A program made the translations under genes and the position numbers. Of a stretch of 64,000 bases of DNA, positions 1 to 12,609 are shown piece by piece. Source of the stretch: Dipetalonema caudispina. Taxonomy: Eukaryota > Nematoda > Chromadorea > Rhabditida > Onchocercidae. Numbering within the stretch: position 1 is the stretch's first letter; the number at the start of each line of letters is the position of its first letter. Location of the stretch: assembly GCA_013365325.1 (NCBI GenBank), contig JABVXV010000194.1:1-64000 (forward strand), given 5' to 3'. The notes under the pieces are model-generated. The model ran no database searches, was not told where the DNA came from, and saw only the letters and a list, made by a program, of their open reading frames with translations.

Positions 1-120
<120 letters not shown>

Positions 121-3100
121 ATCCCTTGCTGTATTAATCCTTTGATAGTGTATCAAAATATATGGTTCCAAGTCATTTATGTAATATTTGAGAATAGACT
201 GGTGGAAAAGATTGATGCATACATAATGTTTCAGATATTTCAATATACAACAAATTCTATCATTTTCACTAATTATCAAACTAATTTAATTTTTTCAAAA
301 CATTGCTACTAAATGCATTATTTTAGTACAAATAGACAGGGAGGTCTCTTTTTTGAACAGCTCATGCTCATCTATTCTCAACTCGTAATGATGGCGAAAT
401 AAATTGGTTTTCAAAATTCTAAATGAAATTGAAATATTCCAAATCTGATTAAAGTTCTTCAAAATGTTAGATGCTCACAAAGAGTTGAGTGAATTAAAAA
501 AAAAGGAAATGAAAATTGATTGAAAAATTCATAAAACAATGCTGTAAAAATGTAAGCTAATCATATTTCAGTTTCGTTTTCTCCCGGTAAATCTCGCATT
601 ATTTGAAGTAAATTCTTGAATATTTAAGAGCGAATTTCATTTTTCCTGCGAAAAATGCTACCTTCACAACAATCTTTACGATAACTTCTCATAGCTAATT
701 CTTCATATTATTCTGTAATATATCTTACTCTTTTTCCGCCATTGATATTCATACGATATTATTATAAGTTTTGTTAATTTAACGGGGTAATTGGTCATTG
801 TCGAGAAAAAATGTACCAAATCTATCAAATCTTCTTTTCTTTATAATATCCGGTATTTAATTAGCCAACAGAACTAATTATATGAAACGTTTATTGCCAA
901 AAAAAAAAAAAACTATGTGATGATTTCAAATTTAGCAAATCTTCCGGCTGATAATCGAACGCAAAGCTAACAACCGATGACCTTATAATGAGAAACTGAT
1001 ATAACAAGGAAAATGATTATCCGGGAAAACTCCAATTAATTATACCTGGATATTTTCGTGCGTGGTAGAACCATTTCACTCAGTTCTTCTCCTATCTTTT
1101 TTTAGATAATTCTTTTGTGAAAACATCTTTTGAAAAAAAAAATCTCATAAAACTTTTAACTCCTCAAATTTAAACTGGCAATTTTAGAGATTTTACCAAA
1201 GAAAGAGTTGGCTTATTTATGTAAAGATCTAATGGATTAAGTATTTTCAAATTATTGTTAAGTTGCATCAATCAATGAAACAATTGAAGTTTGGAAGAGA
1301 TTAAATTTCGGCTATCGCTTTTTTACGCCACCAACTATCCCATTTTTGTCTTCAAACAAATTTTCCCAACTTATTGCTGTAGTTTTTTTTTCCCTTATTG
1401 CGGTCAAGGACAATAGCAAGAGAGGAAGAATGGTAAAGTAAAGCAAATTAGATTCTACATATTGCATGAGAAATAATAAACAATGCCGATCACTGATTGT
1501 TCCATGATAGTTGTGGTGAAAATGAACCTTTGATTATAAATGACCCGCTTAGTCATTAAACTATTCTTCATTCCGTTCCATATATGAGAAGGTCATTTTC
1601 GGACCAAAGAATGAATGAAGTAATCAATTAAGAAGCTTGATAAATAATGCTTTAGCCAACCTTTACCTCCTCTTCGTCTTGCCTCATTTCTTCTCTACTC
1701 AGTATGACTTTTCCGTTTCCTCTTTACCGCTATATATTTAAAAAAAAGTGTTTTTTTGCAGCAATTCAAGCTATCTAAATATCATTTGTTAAATTTTCTG
1801 AAATTTCATTGCCTTTCCGATTCGTTGGTTTTGAATTGTCTTTAGTGACATGCAGAAATGCAATTGATGTCGGTTAAAAAATAGTATGCAGAGAGCAAGT
1901 GAGCCAAAAACAATATTTCCGGCTATCGCATCCGGCATATTCAGTAATATGGACATAATTGAAGCATTTTCCTCATTGGAAAAAAACTGATTACTGCTCA
2001 CAATTTATATCTAAATTTTATCATCTTTTCATGCAAGGTCAATTTGATTTGCATACCAAAAAACTGAAGTGAAATTTATGCCGATGGAAGATAAATATGA
2101 AAAGTTAGTTCATTTATGCCAAGGAATTCAATTTGTAAAATTAAGTCAAATTGAATCACCAGGTTTTTATTGCAGAAAAATAAGTCTCCAAATAACATTC
2201 CCGTGCAGTACTTTAGATATTCTTAGATAAAGGTCATCGATAGTAAGCATAATCATTGAGTAATAGATTATTTAAATAAGATTATTTAAATATTTCCAAA
2301 TTTTGGCAAAAGAAAAGCAAAGATGTAAGCTTTCAATCTTGTTGACAAACAAAAATTATATTCTACGATTTCCTCATAAATTCCGTTCATTAAATAATGA
2401 ATTAGACCGACAAACAAAAGGAACGAGACAGTTAAACAAAAAGGCCCTTCTGCTGGTATCAACGTTAATTTAATGAAGAATGAATTCTATGATCTCGATG
2501 ATGGAGCACTAGTTGAAGTAAAGATCGAGGAATGGATTCAATCATCATTTGTATGGAGGAATCGAATTGCTGTACGATCATGAAGTTGTATGATCCATTA
2601 GTGATTGTTGTCATAAAGCGCAAAGGCAAATCGAAAAAGGATGCAGTCATTCATTGCTGGTTGTTGGGTGAAGGACTCTGGAAATGACCTTGTTGTAGGA
2701 GCACGGCGGACTTCATCTTCCATTCGTATCTCTATTACATCCTAGAAATGACCTCATCATATCGTGATCAAAGGCCTCATTCGATATGGTAAGTAGAGAT
2801 TAATCCCAATTTCTGATGAATATACAATAGAAGTTATTCGTTCTATTACTTTTTCACTTTTAAACTTATTTCTAATTATTCATTTTATGCTCTGATCAAT
2901 TTTTAGTCACTTGATTATTCAACTAATATTTACTATAAATTCGATTTCTTCCACTTATCATCTTGACTTCCAATTTACTTTGCCAGCTTGTATTTACAGC
3001 TTCAGAACTTTTAATTATTTCATAAGCAAAAAATGCTTTCCATTTGAGAGTAATCTTTCAACAGTAAAAAATATCCGATAGTGTTAATTACAAAAATAGC

Positions 3101-3636
3101 AATGGAAAGATAAAAGAAAGAATGTTAATCTCTGACAAATGGAATGGTCATAGTTGTTTGATAAAAGATGTTCCTATCATATGTCGATAATACAATGTTA
3201 TCAGTGAAAATATAAATGAGGTCGATGCTATAGTTAACCTAATTTTGAATAATTATTTGAAACACGCTTTGCTCTCTTCTCTTACATGCATAAAATTAAT
3301 TCCCAAATGGCATATATTCAGATATTTCTATCAACTATCAAGGAAAACATCTGATACATTTTCCAAATGAACATCGAAGATTCATATCAACAGATATTCG
3401 TTCCATTCTTTATTGAATATGACAACGATCCTATTTCAATTTTTCTTTTTTCTTTTTTCGATACAATACCAATCTGACATGGTTCAATTTACAAGTTTAT
3501 CAAATTTGTTGGTGATAATACAATAAAGTTTCTCTTAGTTCTGCTATATTTTGAAATAAATTGTAATTAAAATAAATTCCAATCAGAGGCTAAATCTGCT
3601 GATTAAATTTAACTGAGTCTAATTTTAGTCTAACTT

Positions 3637-3703
3637 TAAAAGTATTGGAAAAAGTATAAAAGTATTTTAAAAGTATAAAAGTATTCGAAAAAAAGTATTG
3701 GTT
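3637..3703. repeat. Degenerate AAAAGTAT(T) tandem repeat
   Basis: Five or so imperfect copies of an AAAAGTATT/AAAAGTATA unit follow one another here. This looks like simple-sequence expansion in the gene-poor flank. Confidence 0.7.
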
Positions 3704-5327
3704 TTGAAATTTCATTTTAGGAATTTCTAATTTGAAGTTTTGAACAAAGCAGAAATCCAGACAAGAAGATTCAGTTATAAAATCAGCAGTTGTAATAAAT
3801 ACAGGATAGTCTGGTGCAGCGGAAATGTGCAATGAACTACACGTAGCGACACGTCCGCTTATCAGGAATGAATAGTGGGATTACCTTTTGTTCGGCAATA
3901 CTTTTAAAATATCATTCAAATCGTTAACGGAAATACGCTAAGATGAAGAAACCGTGCATTTTTTGCTGAAGAAAACCATTCAAAAACAAGTCACTTACAA
4001 ATTCTGAATTACTTATTCCATCATACAGGTCAGAAGAAGAGGAATTTTAGCCATCTAATACTATGTCATTATTGAAACGTCAAATAACATATAAAATTTT
4101 GTAAACACGAAATAATTCAAGAAGAATAAAAAATGTTTTTACTTGAAAAATAGTTTTTCAAAATGTATCTTTTTTTGAAGCATAATAGAAAAGGTTATGA
4201 CCCGGGATATATCATTCTGTTACAAGAGATGCTTTCATGATTTATCTACAGCTTTTTAAAGTATTTACTCTCAGTAGTACTACATAAACAATATTCATAA
4301 AATTGATATATCTGATTAGATTAATAAAGAGATAAATAATTAAGGTGAAATAAGAGAGGGTGATAATAAAATGATTAGGAAAGACTATATTTATAATTAA
4401 ATTTTCACTTGAAAAGTATAGTCTAAGGGAAAATTATACTTTTTAAGCATTTCAAAAATTTTGGCAATTAAAAATATAAAAATTTGGATATGTTTCTTTT
4501 TGTCACCTTTCTAAAATTGAGAACATAGAAAGTTGATTTTTAATTTGAAATAATTTAGATCAAATTTTTAGTAACATTCAAATTCAAATTCAGGAGGGTA
4601 GAATATTTCGGCATAAGTTAATTCGAATATAAGTAAGAGCACGTAGAATAGTTACCTATAAGAAAAGATTGAAATCAACGGAACTTTTAATCGTTAGTAC
4701 TGCCGAGGAAATGATATATAGATCAAGTTATCAATTAAATATTAAATACTGTAGTTGTGGTCGTATCAGCAAACTTAGCAATGAACGATCACCCCGACTC
4801 CATCGATAGCGCCGTTAAAATTCTGCACTGAAAAGCTGTCAACTCTGGGTCCTTTTCCGGATCAATCATTTTTGTCCTATTCCGGAGTAAATTTTTCTAT
4901 CCAATTTGAGATCATTTATCTCTTCTCTTTTGATTAATCGATTAATGGGAGAATTTACATCTTCGTTTCCCATTCGTTTACTTTACAATATTTTAATCAT
5001 ATTAAATTTAATTATACAGAATTCACCATCTTAAAATTCCGGAAATTTAACTGGATTCGGAAGGGTGGATGGAATAAAGGGTGTGCAGACAGTAAGGAGA
5101 AGTGGAAATAATAGGGGGAAGAGATTGGAAGGGTATAGCATTGTCTCTATCCTTCCGGGTTAGAGATAAGGGGAGGTTTTAGGTTGTCACACCAGGATTT
5201 TTAATGTCAAGGATGGATGGATTAACGGGTAGCAGATGTGGTTGGTGCTATCGGAACCGGCAAGTTGCATACTTACCTATTCTAACGTGGACCTTTACGG
5301 TTTTGTTTGGGTATGTTTCGAAAAGTT

Positions 5328-5344
5328 TCTTGCATTGAATTTTA
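5328..5344 (+). promoter_or_regulatory. Probable spliced-leader acceptor of NUDCD1
   Basis: A T-rich stretch ends in TTTTAG at 5344, and the chosen ATG is 17 nt downstream with no ATG between. In nematodes this layout usually marks a trans-splice acceptor. An ordinary intron acceptor behind an unseen 5' exon would look the same. Confidence 0.45.
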
Positions 5345-5360
5345 GATTTCCTCAAATGCG

Positions 5361-8300
5361 ATGGGTTTGGTGCCGGAAAGTTTCATCGATATTAAACCGG
5401 ATCCATCATTGCTTGATGCAAATTTTGATGGCTACAAGCTCTCGCTTGATCCTTTTCCTATCTACAGCTATCCCCTGGGAGTACCAGGTCTGTTTCTTTC
5501 TTTATCACGTTATTCTTACTTGTTTGCATTAATTAAACTACCCTAATTATCTTTTTGTTCTTTATGTTAATGCCATCGGATATATCGTTACGTGAATTGC
5601 ATTACTTGTTTGCATTGTTATTAACACTGGCGGAATTATTAATTATGTGATATGTGGGACCTTGTTGTAGAAAAACTGCTGCGATCAATTCGTACCCGGG
5701 AAATTTTTGAAATGAGAATGACTATGATACTTTCATCACCAGTGAATTTTGAGTCAGTTCAATAGTATTTCAGTCATTAATGAATGGGAATAACTGAATT
5801 GATATACTAAGGGATATTTTTAGTGCGAGAGTTACAAGCGAGCAATATTCAATATGGATTCGAGCATATTAAATTGTTTAACGATATCAATTATCTAACA
5901 TATGATCCTTATGCATCCGATTCTGGACATAGGCGATTCGTGACGATTTTGCAGAACTTCCACTTATGCTCACTAACTTTTGATATTCAGGTAATTAAAT
6001 TGCTGTTGCATATTTTTTGTTTGCTTTAATTTTATGATAGTTTTTATTGAAATTTCGGTTTTTCAGATTCAGCTATTTCTTAATTGAATTAGATATGAGT
6101 AATTCTCGGCACTTTATCACATAATGTTTATCTAATCTTTATGCATATATATTTACATATATAATCTAATTTTCATAGTTTCTTAGATATTATTGGATAA
6201 TTTTTAGATAATTAGATAATAGTTCCCGGGTTTTTTTTTTTTTTTTTCTTTTTGATACTTGTAAATAGGTGTATATATATTAGCAGTTTCTGAGACATTT
6301 ACCATGACAACTATCCACACCATCTTTTGAATGACAGTGACAGTAAACGGTGAATGGCACTCTATTTTTTTGGCAAAGAAATCGAAGGTTTTTACGAGAA
6401 CCTTCATTTGTAAACCGTAAGTAAAGATTCAAAATGATTGTTTCATTTTGTTTGCAAATGTTCTCGAGTATGAATTCGTCATAGTAATGTGCTTTTCGTT
6501 CCCTAATTTGTCATTCAGAATTTTACAGACAAAGAAATTCTCGGTTAGCAAAAACCATGCAGTCATCGTTGTACCACTTGATGAAAAAGAAATACAAGAT
6601 CGATATCCAGCCACAGTATCGTTTCCAAGTGCTAGCCATGGCTTCGTATCTAATGGCTTTGGTCGTCTCACAATGTATATTACGGGTAACCGGCGCAATG
6701 CAACAGTTTGGGAGGTTGTCGCAATCGTTTTGTTTTTTTTTTTCCTAATGTGAATTTTCGAAATGATAGAATCATGAGCAGATTATAGTAGCTTTTTCTT
6801 CGTATTTGTAGTTCGCTGCTTTCTATTTCGGTTATTAAGATGTTTAAATGCGTTTGATTTAGGAATGCTTAAGTGTCGAGCCGCTAATTGTTGATGGTGA
6901 AGTAAGCTCATTTATAATTATTGAAAGCCGTTATATGGAAAACAAGTTTGACGTATTGTTAAGATCTATTGTGCCCAGCAAAAAATCTTCAACTGAAGGG
7001 AATTTTTCAAATAAAATAATCTGGTTGACTGTTATCAACGGTCAGTTTTTTTTCTTTGACAGAATTTCCAAAAATTTGTTAACTGCCGTTAAAAGATTGA
7101 CATAATTTGACTGGTAGACTTCATTTATGTTTTTCTACGTTATGGCATATGTTCATGGCGTTGTAAGGATTTTTTTTTCTTTTTGTTTTCGTTCACTCAA
7201 AACAAAATGCGTGAAACGCAGGAAAAAAAGTATTGAAGGAACTTATTCCGATAAAGTTCTCAAACTTTTTTTTCTAAATTCATATAACTCTAACTGTCAA
7301 GTGTGTTTCATCTCGAGTGGTTTATTTTTCTTCAGAGGACGGGAAAATGAAGATAAGTGAAATTCGCAGCATCATGTGCACTGGTCACACTGAAATGGTA
7401 ACATTCGACAAATTGCCCGAAAGTTTAATCGTTGTTAGTACTGGTGACCTAAATTTCTGTGAGAATGGAGTAGGTGCATCGGATATTGCAAATCGGGAAG
7501 TGGAGAAAGAATGTGGTAAAAGTTTTTTGAGAAATTTTTCATAGGACTGTATTTCAAAGGATATCAGTTAAATTTAAAAATTTACCATGTTTTGATACTT
7601 CTAGATGTTGAAACTGCAAAGCTAACGAAGAAAAGATACGCTTGGTCTCAAACAGGAACTGATGTGACAGCAGTTTTTACTTGTGATGAGACAATTTCAA
7701 AAAAAGATGTTTTGTTATCTCTGAGTGCGACATCTGTTCATTTATCAGTAAAGGGTATAATACTTATCGGTGGAATTCTTGGTGGCTCAGTTGATCCAGC
7801 ATCATCAACTTATACTATAGATGATAATAAGTAAGATATTTGTTTTGTGTTTTGATGACAGTTCTATTGGTTTAATTAGTATGCTTCTCGATCCCATTAT
7901 ATCATTTGAAGTTTGTCGTTCATTTATAATTTATTATCTTCTTAAATTAGTTTTTTACTACTGGGAATGTTTATTCTTTGTTTTTTCGTTATGTATTCTG
8001 TAGTAAAATTCTTCTGCTTCAGGTTAGAACTGTTTTTGGCTAAAAATGGAGGAGGTTTAACTAATTGGTCGGAACTGGTGCTGAGCGATGATCAAGGCGT
8101 CTATGAAGTTGATCCAGAATCTTTAAACATTGCTTCGGAGATGCTGGAGCGCTTCACTTCCGAATCACAAGTTTGAGCAACATTAATAACATATTTCGTG
8201 GATATCGAATTTTCCATCTGACCATTTTCGTAATTCTGTTTCTGGATTTTCTGTCTTAAAACCTGAATGTATAATGCTTCATTCAGGCTCTTGCTAGCAG

Positions 8301-9555
8301 TGGAGTTGATCGAAATTTCAACACTGAACAAATGGAAGATTGTGACATCAGTACAGATGACATTTGTAAAATTCGTTGGTTGGATTGTGCTGTGCAAAAA
8401 CTAAGTCATGAGGTAGTCATTACTTTAGTTATGATCTAAAGTGTTTAATTTGTTTATAGCTTTTTTGTCCTGTAAAATAACTTAAGGTCTAGTCAAAAGC
8501 TGTTGGGTTTTTTATGTTAGCTTTATGTTTGCAAATAAACATGATTATGTTTTTAATAATTAAAAGTGAAATATAAATAAAATACTGATTTGAATGGCAT
8601 TGATACCATCATTGTACTTTATTTTTGAATAACATGTCTTTACAGAGTGATATAACCACACACAACATCTTGTTTTCGGCATGTTTGGATTTTGGACCAC
8701 GTTTTCTTTGCATCCGTATGGATGTTGATGGTATTTTATGGAAATTTACGGAGGAGAATAAGAAAGTTCAGCATCATGCAACATTCAATGCGTTCGGATA
8801 TGTTCAGGTACATGTCGAGTTTGAACACTGCTGTAAAAATTTGTTAAGTTATAGTTTTTATAGATAAGCCATAAAGTTTTGTAATTGTAATAACATGCAG
8901 CAAAGTGAAAGCTACTACTTATTTTTCCGAAAAAATTTACGCGAGGTATAAACTTATCTGAGGACTGAACTTTTTCGCTGTTGCAATTGTATGCTGAAAG
9001 TTGACGATATCGAGATTCAAATTGATTTTTTTCTAATACTTGATAGACGAGCTACCTTAAAATATTGATTTATAACATATGTATTTCGGCAACTTTCATT
9101 TCAATAAAAATAAGTAATGTGGGTTGTTATACTGTAAGTTGAAAATATTTTGTAGGCATCTAAAACGCAACGAAAATTCAGCACTTGTCCTACTGATTGT
9201 TCTTACGCCGTTATTGTTGAATCAAAACGACACGCATTTGTTTATTGGCAACCATCTACTATAACTTCGGGTATTTATCATCCATGTTCTATTGTGTGAA
9301 GCAAAATGAATATTTAGGCACTTTTATAAGAATTAGTTTTATTCAGATTTGCGGAACCGGAAAACAGGCCGTCGAGTTGCTGGAATCGCCAAACAGCAGC
9401 TGATATCTTTGACTAAATCTTCTGAATTCTGCGATGCTAATGCTGCCACCGACAATATTGTTGGCGTACATGCTGATAATGAATTTCTTTTTATTTTAAC
9501 TACTACTGATATTTTTGCTGTGTTTTTAAAAGATCCTTCTCAGTTATACGAGTAA
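5361..9555 (+). CDS. NUDCD1: NudC domain-containing protein 1 (NUDCD1)
   Basis: Eleven exons read in one continuous frame: 5361-5487, 5824-5990, 6529-6714, 6863-7040, 7336-7515, 7605-7830, 8023-8170, 8287-8412, 8646-8807, 9156-9270 and 9347-9555. They give about 607 residues; human NUDCD1 has about 583. The N-terminus carries the family's FDGYKLSL...P motif near residue 25. A CS (p23-like) domain lies mid-protein, starting at YAWSQTGTDVT and ending at the WSELVLSDDQG strand. The C-terminal half holds HATFNAFGYVQ, then the RNRKTGRRVAGIAKQQ block and FILTTTDIF, all typical of the family. Known family role: NudC-like CS proteins act as HSP90-linked co-chaperones, and NUDCD1 is linked to dynein and COPI client handling. 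The start is the first ATG after a TTTTAG acceptor. An AATAAA lies 210 nt past the stop. RPP30 follows on the same strand. Confidence 0.93.
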
Positions 9556-9764
9556 ATCTCTCAATCGTAGAAGCAAAGCTGCTAAATTTTGATAGTTTGT
9601 CAGTAATCTGTGGGAATGATTAATTCAAACCCATATTGTGTAACAATAACAGGATTTTAACACAGCTCTTTTTGTAGAGCATGTGATAACGTCTTGAACA
9701 TAGGTTCCAGCGGTATAACTGGTTTTTATTGTATTTACCTTGTTAATTTGTAAATAAAAATTTG

Positions 9765-9770
9765 AATAAA
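9765..9770 (+). terminator. AATAAA polyadenylation signal of NUDCD1
   Basis: A canonical AATAAA lies 210 nt after the NUDCD1 stop codon and 425 nt before RPP30. It suggests the two genes are at least separately 3'-processed. Confidence 0.6.
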
Positions 9771-10170
9771 GTCATTTTCTTAGCGTTTCGTGAAAGTTAT
9801 GTTACTGCTGTTGCTGAGATTATATAATATTGGATTTAAAGGGAAGCAGTAAATGCAGACATTATATTATCATGATTTATTTCTCCACGGATACATTTGC
9901 CATGTCAAACATATGGTAAAAATCTCATTGTGGTACTTCTATATTTCTATATATAACGTAATCTGCGTAGTTTGTATTCTCCCCGATGTTGGTTTGTTGC
10001 AGATTTAGTTTTTTGTAGTATCTGTTCTTTATTGATTGCTGATAGCTCGTCTTTAGAGGTTTGTTTGTCGTTCTTTTTTTTCCTTCAACGTAGTTCCATA
10101 GGTTTTAAGAAACAGGCGTTTCGAGTTCTGGTTGTTTGATATCCTCTTTTTTGATATTAATGAGATGAGA

Positions 10171-10190
10171 GTGTAACAGAATTGTTTTAG
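10171..10190 (+). promoter_or_regulatory. Probable spliced-leader acceptor of RPP30
   Basis: The run ending in ATTGTTTTAG at 10190 is only 4 nt before the RPP30 ATG. Such a short leader is hard to explain by a normal promoter and fits trans-splicing. Confidence 0.6.
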
Positions 10191-10194
10191 GAGT

Positions 10195-12054
10195 ATGTCT
10201 TCATCATTTGTGGATGATCAATTCCAGTTTGCTGAAATGAACATTAGGTATACGGGTAATATGGACGAAACCATGGCAATGGTACGTCGAGCAGTGCGAA
10301 TGGGTTACGACTGTGTCGTAATTAATACTGATATAGGGCAAATGATGCAGGAAGGTGTTAATCTGGTAAGTCATACCTTATAGGATAAGGAAAAGTAATG
10401 AATCACTAACCACTACCTGTCTACCCCAAAGATAGAGAGATAAGACTGTAGAAGTTACTTTGATACAGATTATCAAGATTGTTATTAATTGAAAGTCAAA
10501 TTACGGAACAGATGCAGACATTTAAATGAATGCGTTTGCTAGTTAGCTTTGCTAGCTTCTATTTTTTCCGACTTTTTAGATAGCAAATCTATTTTTATTC
10601 GCTTTAGGGTGATGAGCCACCACAAAAAAAAAAGAGGAAAGGTGGCAAAGAGCGGAACATTATACCGGATCCGGTTAATATTGATTGTGCCAAATTGGAT
10701 ACCAGTATGCTTGAAGCAAATGGGAAACGTCTCAGAGTTTTCAGGTGCATAAATAAATGATTTTTTTTTTTTTTTTGAACTTTTACAATTAAATATGATT
10801 TTGTAATTGTTGTAATCTTTGAGTTTTATGTTTGATTTTTTAGTAACGTTTGATTTTTTTTTAGTTTTTTTTTTAGTGAACTTATGTTGAAGTGAGTTAA
10901 GAGTGACCATCTTAATTCATCTCAAATTTCTAGCCGTCTGACTACTACAGTATCGAGCAGCACAGAGGTTCATTTATTAATGCATCATCCTCAACTGAAA
11001 AAATACGATTTGATTGCCGTACGTCCATCAGATGATCAGATCCTTCAGACGCTAAGCAAAAAGGGTGATTTTGTTGATATCATCACTTATGAGCAGGCAT
11101 CAACGTCTGTTGGCTGGCTCAATAAAAGCAAGGTAGCATTTTCATACCTAAGTAAAGTTTGATCAATATTTCATTTTGTTTAAAGAGGTGGGGTTATCGA
11201 ACTTACTCGAGGGTCACACCTGAATCTGCCACAGTAATATAAATGGTAGGTGCATTTTTCATATTGCAGCTTTTGTAATTATGTACAAAATGATAATACG
11301 ATATAATCTTGTTCCAGATTATTCAACTTTGCATTAATGATGGTATAACGTTCGAAATTACCTATGCCGATGCTTTGAAAGATAGCAGTCAAAGACGGGA
11401 GGTATCCTTCATAGTTATTAATGGATTTTGGAATAAGTGCTGCAGAATTTTTTGCTATTAACCTGCGCATGGAGCTGTTTCACTAACTTTGACTAAACAT
11501 CAAACCTTTTTTTCACATTCAACGATAGCTTATAATTTTTTTCAAATATTTGAATCGTAAATTTTGAAACAGTTCCAGTAATTTCAGGTATTAACAAATG
11601 GTCGGCAGCTTATAATGTCTACAAAAGGTGGTAATGGCGTTGTAATAGCAAGTGGTGCTGAAAGAATGATTGATATAAGAGCACCATATGATGCCGCCAA
11701 TATTTCAGTTCTTTTTGGTGTTCGTCCTGGATTTGCTAGGAAATTCGTTGCAGGTGAGTAATAAATGTCATCAATTTCGTTTGATAATTTTTATCTCTTT
11801 TATTTGGTTTGTTTTTGAAATTTCCACGATGAAATTGCAAAATCCTTTTTTAAGGTAATGCTAAGAAGACTTTATTGAGAGCAGAATCTCGGAAGACATT
11901 GAAAGGTGGTGTGTTAGTACGAAACAAAGAAGATTTACCAAAAAATCTCATCGTACGTCTAAATGTAATTGAGAAGATTATGAGGGTACCGGAATTTCGA
12001 GCTCAGCTAGAAATTGTAAAGGATGAAATAGGAGAGGAAACCAAAAAGAATTGA
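10195..12054 (+). CDS. RPP30: RNase P/MRP protein subunit p30 (RPP30)
   Basis: Six exons join in frame: 10195-10365, 10608-10744, 10934-11132, 11318-11401, 11588-11753 and 11855-12054. They encode about 318 residues; human RPP30 has 268. The protein has the p30 family's PHP-like TIM-barrel strands. These include YDCVVINTD near residue 40, LRVFSRLTT, the VHLLMHHPQLKKYDLIAVRP segment with nearby DIITYEQA, FEITYADAL, and the C-terminal ISSGAE-like block (VVIASGAERMIDIRAPYD then NISVLFGV). p30 is a scaffold subunit of nuclear RNase P and RNase MRP, which cut tRNA 5' leaders and pre-rRNA. A lysine-rich patch (PPQKKKRKGGK) after residue 57 could be a nuclear localisation signal. TRMT10C, of the mitochondrial RNase P, lies directly downstream on the same strand. 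Confidence 0.94.
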
Positions 12055-12228
12055 TTTTGGTGAAGATTTATACTTTTAAATTGGATTTCATGAGATTAAC
12101 TTCGGAGATTGGTTGCGTGTTGGGAGAAATTATAATTGGCATTCCAAGCAGCAAGATTAATCCTTTTTTGTTTACAAAAAGATTTTCGGCAAACCTTTTT
12201 GTGTTTGTTTTCATGAACTTATGTAGTA

Positions 12229-12234
12229 AATAAA
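12229..12234 (+). terminator. AATAAA polyadenylation signal of RPP30
   Basis: A canonical AATAAA sits 175 nt after the RPP30 stop and about 240 nt before the next U-rich acceptor. In an operon this is where 3' processing and trans-splicing would be coupled. Confidence 0.6.
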
Positions 12235-12429
12235 ATATGTGATACAAAACGTTACATCTGACCAAATATTACTTGTTCGTCATCTTTAATTTTGACTGTA
12301 TCAATCCATATCTGTGAAATGCATTAATTTCGCTTGATTTCTTAATAGAATAAAAATTTATGTTTGGAGTATTTTCTACCTTTATCAAAATTTCTGTATC
12401 CGAAATATATAGTATGGGTAGATTTATTT

Positions 12430-12472
12430 CCATGCTTTTTTCTCATCTTTCTATATCGCTTCTTTGCCTCAG
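12430..12472 (+). promoter_or_regulatory. U-rich acceptor upstream of TRMT10C (possible trans-splice site)
   Basis: A long pyrimidine-rich tract ends in TTGCCTCAG at 12472. No ATG occurs between it and the ATG at 12610, so it could be the spliced-leader acceptor of the downstream cistron. It lies 418 nt after the RPP30 stop. Confidence 0.45.
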
Positions 12473-12609
12473 ATACCAATTGATTAACAAACTGGTTCGT
12501 GCTGGAATTGGTCGTCAGTTTTAGATTTCTAAATTCTTTGCATATTCATACAGACTCTTTACAGATCTCTTTGTACAGGTCCGTATTGTTTACATACGGT
12601 AGTGTTAAC

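Larger units (their letters stand above)
121..5360. other. Gene-poor 5' flank
   Basis: I recognise no gene in this 5.2-kb AT-rich stretch. It has many A/T homopolymers and short open frames. Two places look slightly coding. One is a minus-strand frame at 1789-2001 with a single hydrophobic stretch and no ATG. The other is a pair of plus-strand frames at about 2425-2690 that change frame near 2580. Neither matches a family I know. The last 500 bases before the next gene are richer in G and C and probably hold the NUDCD1 promoter. Confidence 0.6.

Noticed and set aside
10539..10910. 123-codon minus-strand frame across RPP30 exon 2
   Set aside because: Antisense shadow made mostly of poly-Lys and Asn; the plus-strand exon fits RPP30 precisely.
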